Of a stretch of 60,000 nucleotides of DNA, positions 58,322 to 60,000 are shown piece by piece. Each line of letters opens with the position of its first letter. Position 1 is the first letter of the stretch. The stretch lies in NCBI RefSeq assembly GCF_008831285.2, contig NC_045140.1, positions 16,492,370 through 16,552,369 on the forward strand, read 5' to 3'. Under the pieces are notes generated by a model. The model saw nothing but the letters and a program-made list of their open reading frames with translations. It ran no database searches and was not told the origin of the DNA. The position numbers and the translations under genes are program-made. The stretch is from Nymphaea colorata (taxonomy: Eukaryota; Streptophyta; Magnoliopsida; Nymphaeales; Nymphaeaceae).

Positions 58322-59715
58322 CTGCAAGCAAAAAGCAACATATCGATTACATTAGGAACTCAAGACAACGCGCAAGACCACATGAATAAATTGTTATGAA
58401 ATATTTTTTTTTTAATTATAAAGGTTTCTTTATTAAAAACATTATAAAATTTGCTTTGAAAAAAAAAACTAATAATACTTTCAATAGCTTGACTAAGCTT
58501 TGGATGGCCAGGGGACCATCCTATTTTGAACCTTAGTTATCAAGATCAGAAGTCGAACTCAGGTTGGTCAGGTTGGTCAAGGCCCTCAAAAGACTCGTCA
58601 GGGGTAGTTGATCTGAGTCAAGTCTAAGATGGTTCACTAAAATAATATTGATAGGGCACTAAAGAAAGGGTTGGAGCCTCGGGGGTAGGCTAAAGGGAAA
58701 CTATAAGGAAAAGAAGAAACTTCCTAAATTTTTATGTCTGATGGTTCATGGTTCTAAACATATCTTTTACAAGAAAATGCACTTTGGAAACTAGTTGGTC
58801 AAAAACTAGTCCCTATCACTGGTGATGGGCCGAACCAACTGATACCTTGAGATTAATCTGTTCACCAGCACCTACGACAACTAGGCAATTAGACGGACCT
58901 ACTAGTCGCTGAGTTCACAGCTAAGCTTGAAGTGTGAACCACAAAATTCCAAAACCCCAGACAAGATAGACAGTCAAGAACAACAGGAAGCATGGTGATG
59001 AATGCAGAAAAGAAAGTTCAGAGCTCAAAGGAAACAAAAGAATCACCTTAAAGCATCCCATCTGTCATATAATAGATCGATTTTGGTGGGTGGCCAAAAT
59101 GAGTTGGATACGAACGGGCATTTATTTGGTATTGAATTCTCTCCTTGTTAAAACGAACAAACTAATTATTGGTAGCGATGTCAACAAATCTTATTCCCCA
59201 ACCTCATTTACGGGATTCAGATATTTGGTTTATAATTTAAATTAAAAATAGGCTCTAATTCAAGTGCAATGGAAAAAAAAGGTTTTCATATATATACGTA
59301 CATACCATATCTGAATTCCATTCGTAATGTGAACCCTATGCTAAATCTCAATCCAAATCCAAACCAATATGTTAACAACAGACTTTCAATATGTATGGAC
59401 TTTGCTTACTTTATTTATTTAAATATAAATCCGATTCGGGTGGTAAGCGGACTTTGCTTACTTTATTTATTTAAATATAAATCCGATTCGGGTGGTAAGC
59501 ATAAATTCCGTTGCAATGTAAAACCAATGTGATTTCCTTTTGTACCATGTTTGATCGGTAGGAAATTCCTTGCAGCAATGGGAATAAAATTTTTTCCTGC
59601 CCATCAAACGTTACATTAAAAAAAAATATCCGTTGGTTCTGTTTCTGTAAACATATTTTAGGAAACAACGGGGGTGGGACGAAATAGAAAGCCCATTTGG
59701 GCTTGGATCTGCTAA
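58322..59715 (-). other. Probable helicase intron or flank, with repeats
   Basis: No exon is visible on the minus strand before the window end, so this would be intron of the helicase gene if the gene is intact. It contains AT runs and decayed repeat words. A 52-bp tandem duplication at 59397-59500 is listed separately. Confidence 0.45.
59397..59500. repeat. 52-bp tandem duplication
   Basis: ggactttgcttactttatttatttaaatataaatccgattcgggtggtaagc occurs twice in a row with no visible difference. Confidence 0.95.
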
Positions 59716-60000
59716 ATGCTTTGGCGGAAGACGCAGCCTCCGCTTCTTCTACCGCCGGTGGTCGCAGGGAAGGATCGATGGAAGCATAAGGCGGCTCAGG
59801 AGGAGGAAGAAGAAGAGAGAGGCAATCGACCGAAGATGGGAATGGTTGTAGATGGACCGGTATTGATTTTAGAATTTGTCAAAAAAAAAAAAAACAAAAA
59901 AATCTGTGGATGTACTGGTATTGATTTTAGAACTTTTGATATTTTGTGATACTTATTGTATGATGATGTTTCCGTTGTGGTACTTATGATGATATTCAGT
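59716..60000. other. GC-richer patch and short direct repeat at window end
   Basis: 59716-59830 is GC- and GA-rich and open on both strands, and might be a 5' exon cut by the window edge, but no motif supports it. actggtattgattttagaa and ccggtattgattttagaa flank an A-run at 59860-59930. Confidence 0.35.

Noticed and set aside
1-60000. CRISPR arrays, operons, bacterial-type promoters or riboswitches
   Set aside because: The sequence is eukaryotic, with introns and LTR elements. The direct repeats are satellite or tandem duplications without the short repeat-spacer form of CRISPR.

Overview
The window looks like intergenic, repeat-rich nuclear DNA of a flowering plant. The base composition is AT-rich, exons are short and split by GT-AG introns, and Ty1/copia and Ty3/gypsy remnants and non-autonomous DNA transposons with clean target-site duplications are present. 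Recognisable coding pieces are plant-type: a defensin, a kinesin-7, a plastid SufS-like cysteine desulfurase, an NPG1-related TPR protein, V-ATPase subunit D and a DHX33-like DEAH helicase. I cannot fix the species or family.

Only two coding units look sound: a complete two-exon defensin gene on the minus strand (12264-13114) and one intact exon of a DEAH-box helicase entering from the right edge (57913-58321, minus). Most other recognisable coding sequence is broken or partial. Examples are a kinesin-7 motor domain in degraded exons (22296-26495), three intact exons of an NAD(P)-binding Rossmann protein lying inside a gap of that kinesin (24516-25723), one SufS-like exon (34663-34792), an NPGR-like TPR pseudogene (45257-46430) and a frameshifted V-ATPase subunit D (50593-51363).

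Layout: 1-2721 is a satellite-like array of about 306-bp units. It is followed by a Ty3/gypsy LTR and integrase tail fused to a Ty1/copia gag, PBS and LTR (2722-4378), all on the minus strand. 4379-11520 is mostly non-coding and is built of blocks that recur elsewhere. 11599-13114 holds a possible 5' gene fragment and the defensin gene. 14700-20250 has two unassigned possible exons and several duplicated blocks. 22-26.5 kb is the kinesin/Rossmann mosaic. 26.5-31.7 kb is AT-rich tandemly duplicated DNA. 32-36.3 kb has duplicated blocks and the SufS exon. 36.4-39.1 kb is a copia remnant carrying two nested DNA transposons. 39.35-44.97 kb is a second copy of the satellite array, LTR end and flank. 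45-51.4 kb has two pseudogenes in otherwise plain DNA. 52.8-53.3 kb has a codon-sized tandem repeat next to a possible first exon. 56-58.4 kb has a gypsy gag scrap, a CT microsatellite, an unassigned exon and the helicase exon.

The strongest overall signal is the architecture. At least nine pairs of duplicated blocks, mostly in direct orientation, are joined in different orders, and they lie among fragments of at least five unrelated genes. This resembles pericentromeric, subtelomeric or B-chromosome-like DNA more than a gene-rich arm, but that placement is inference.
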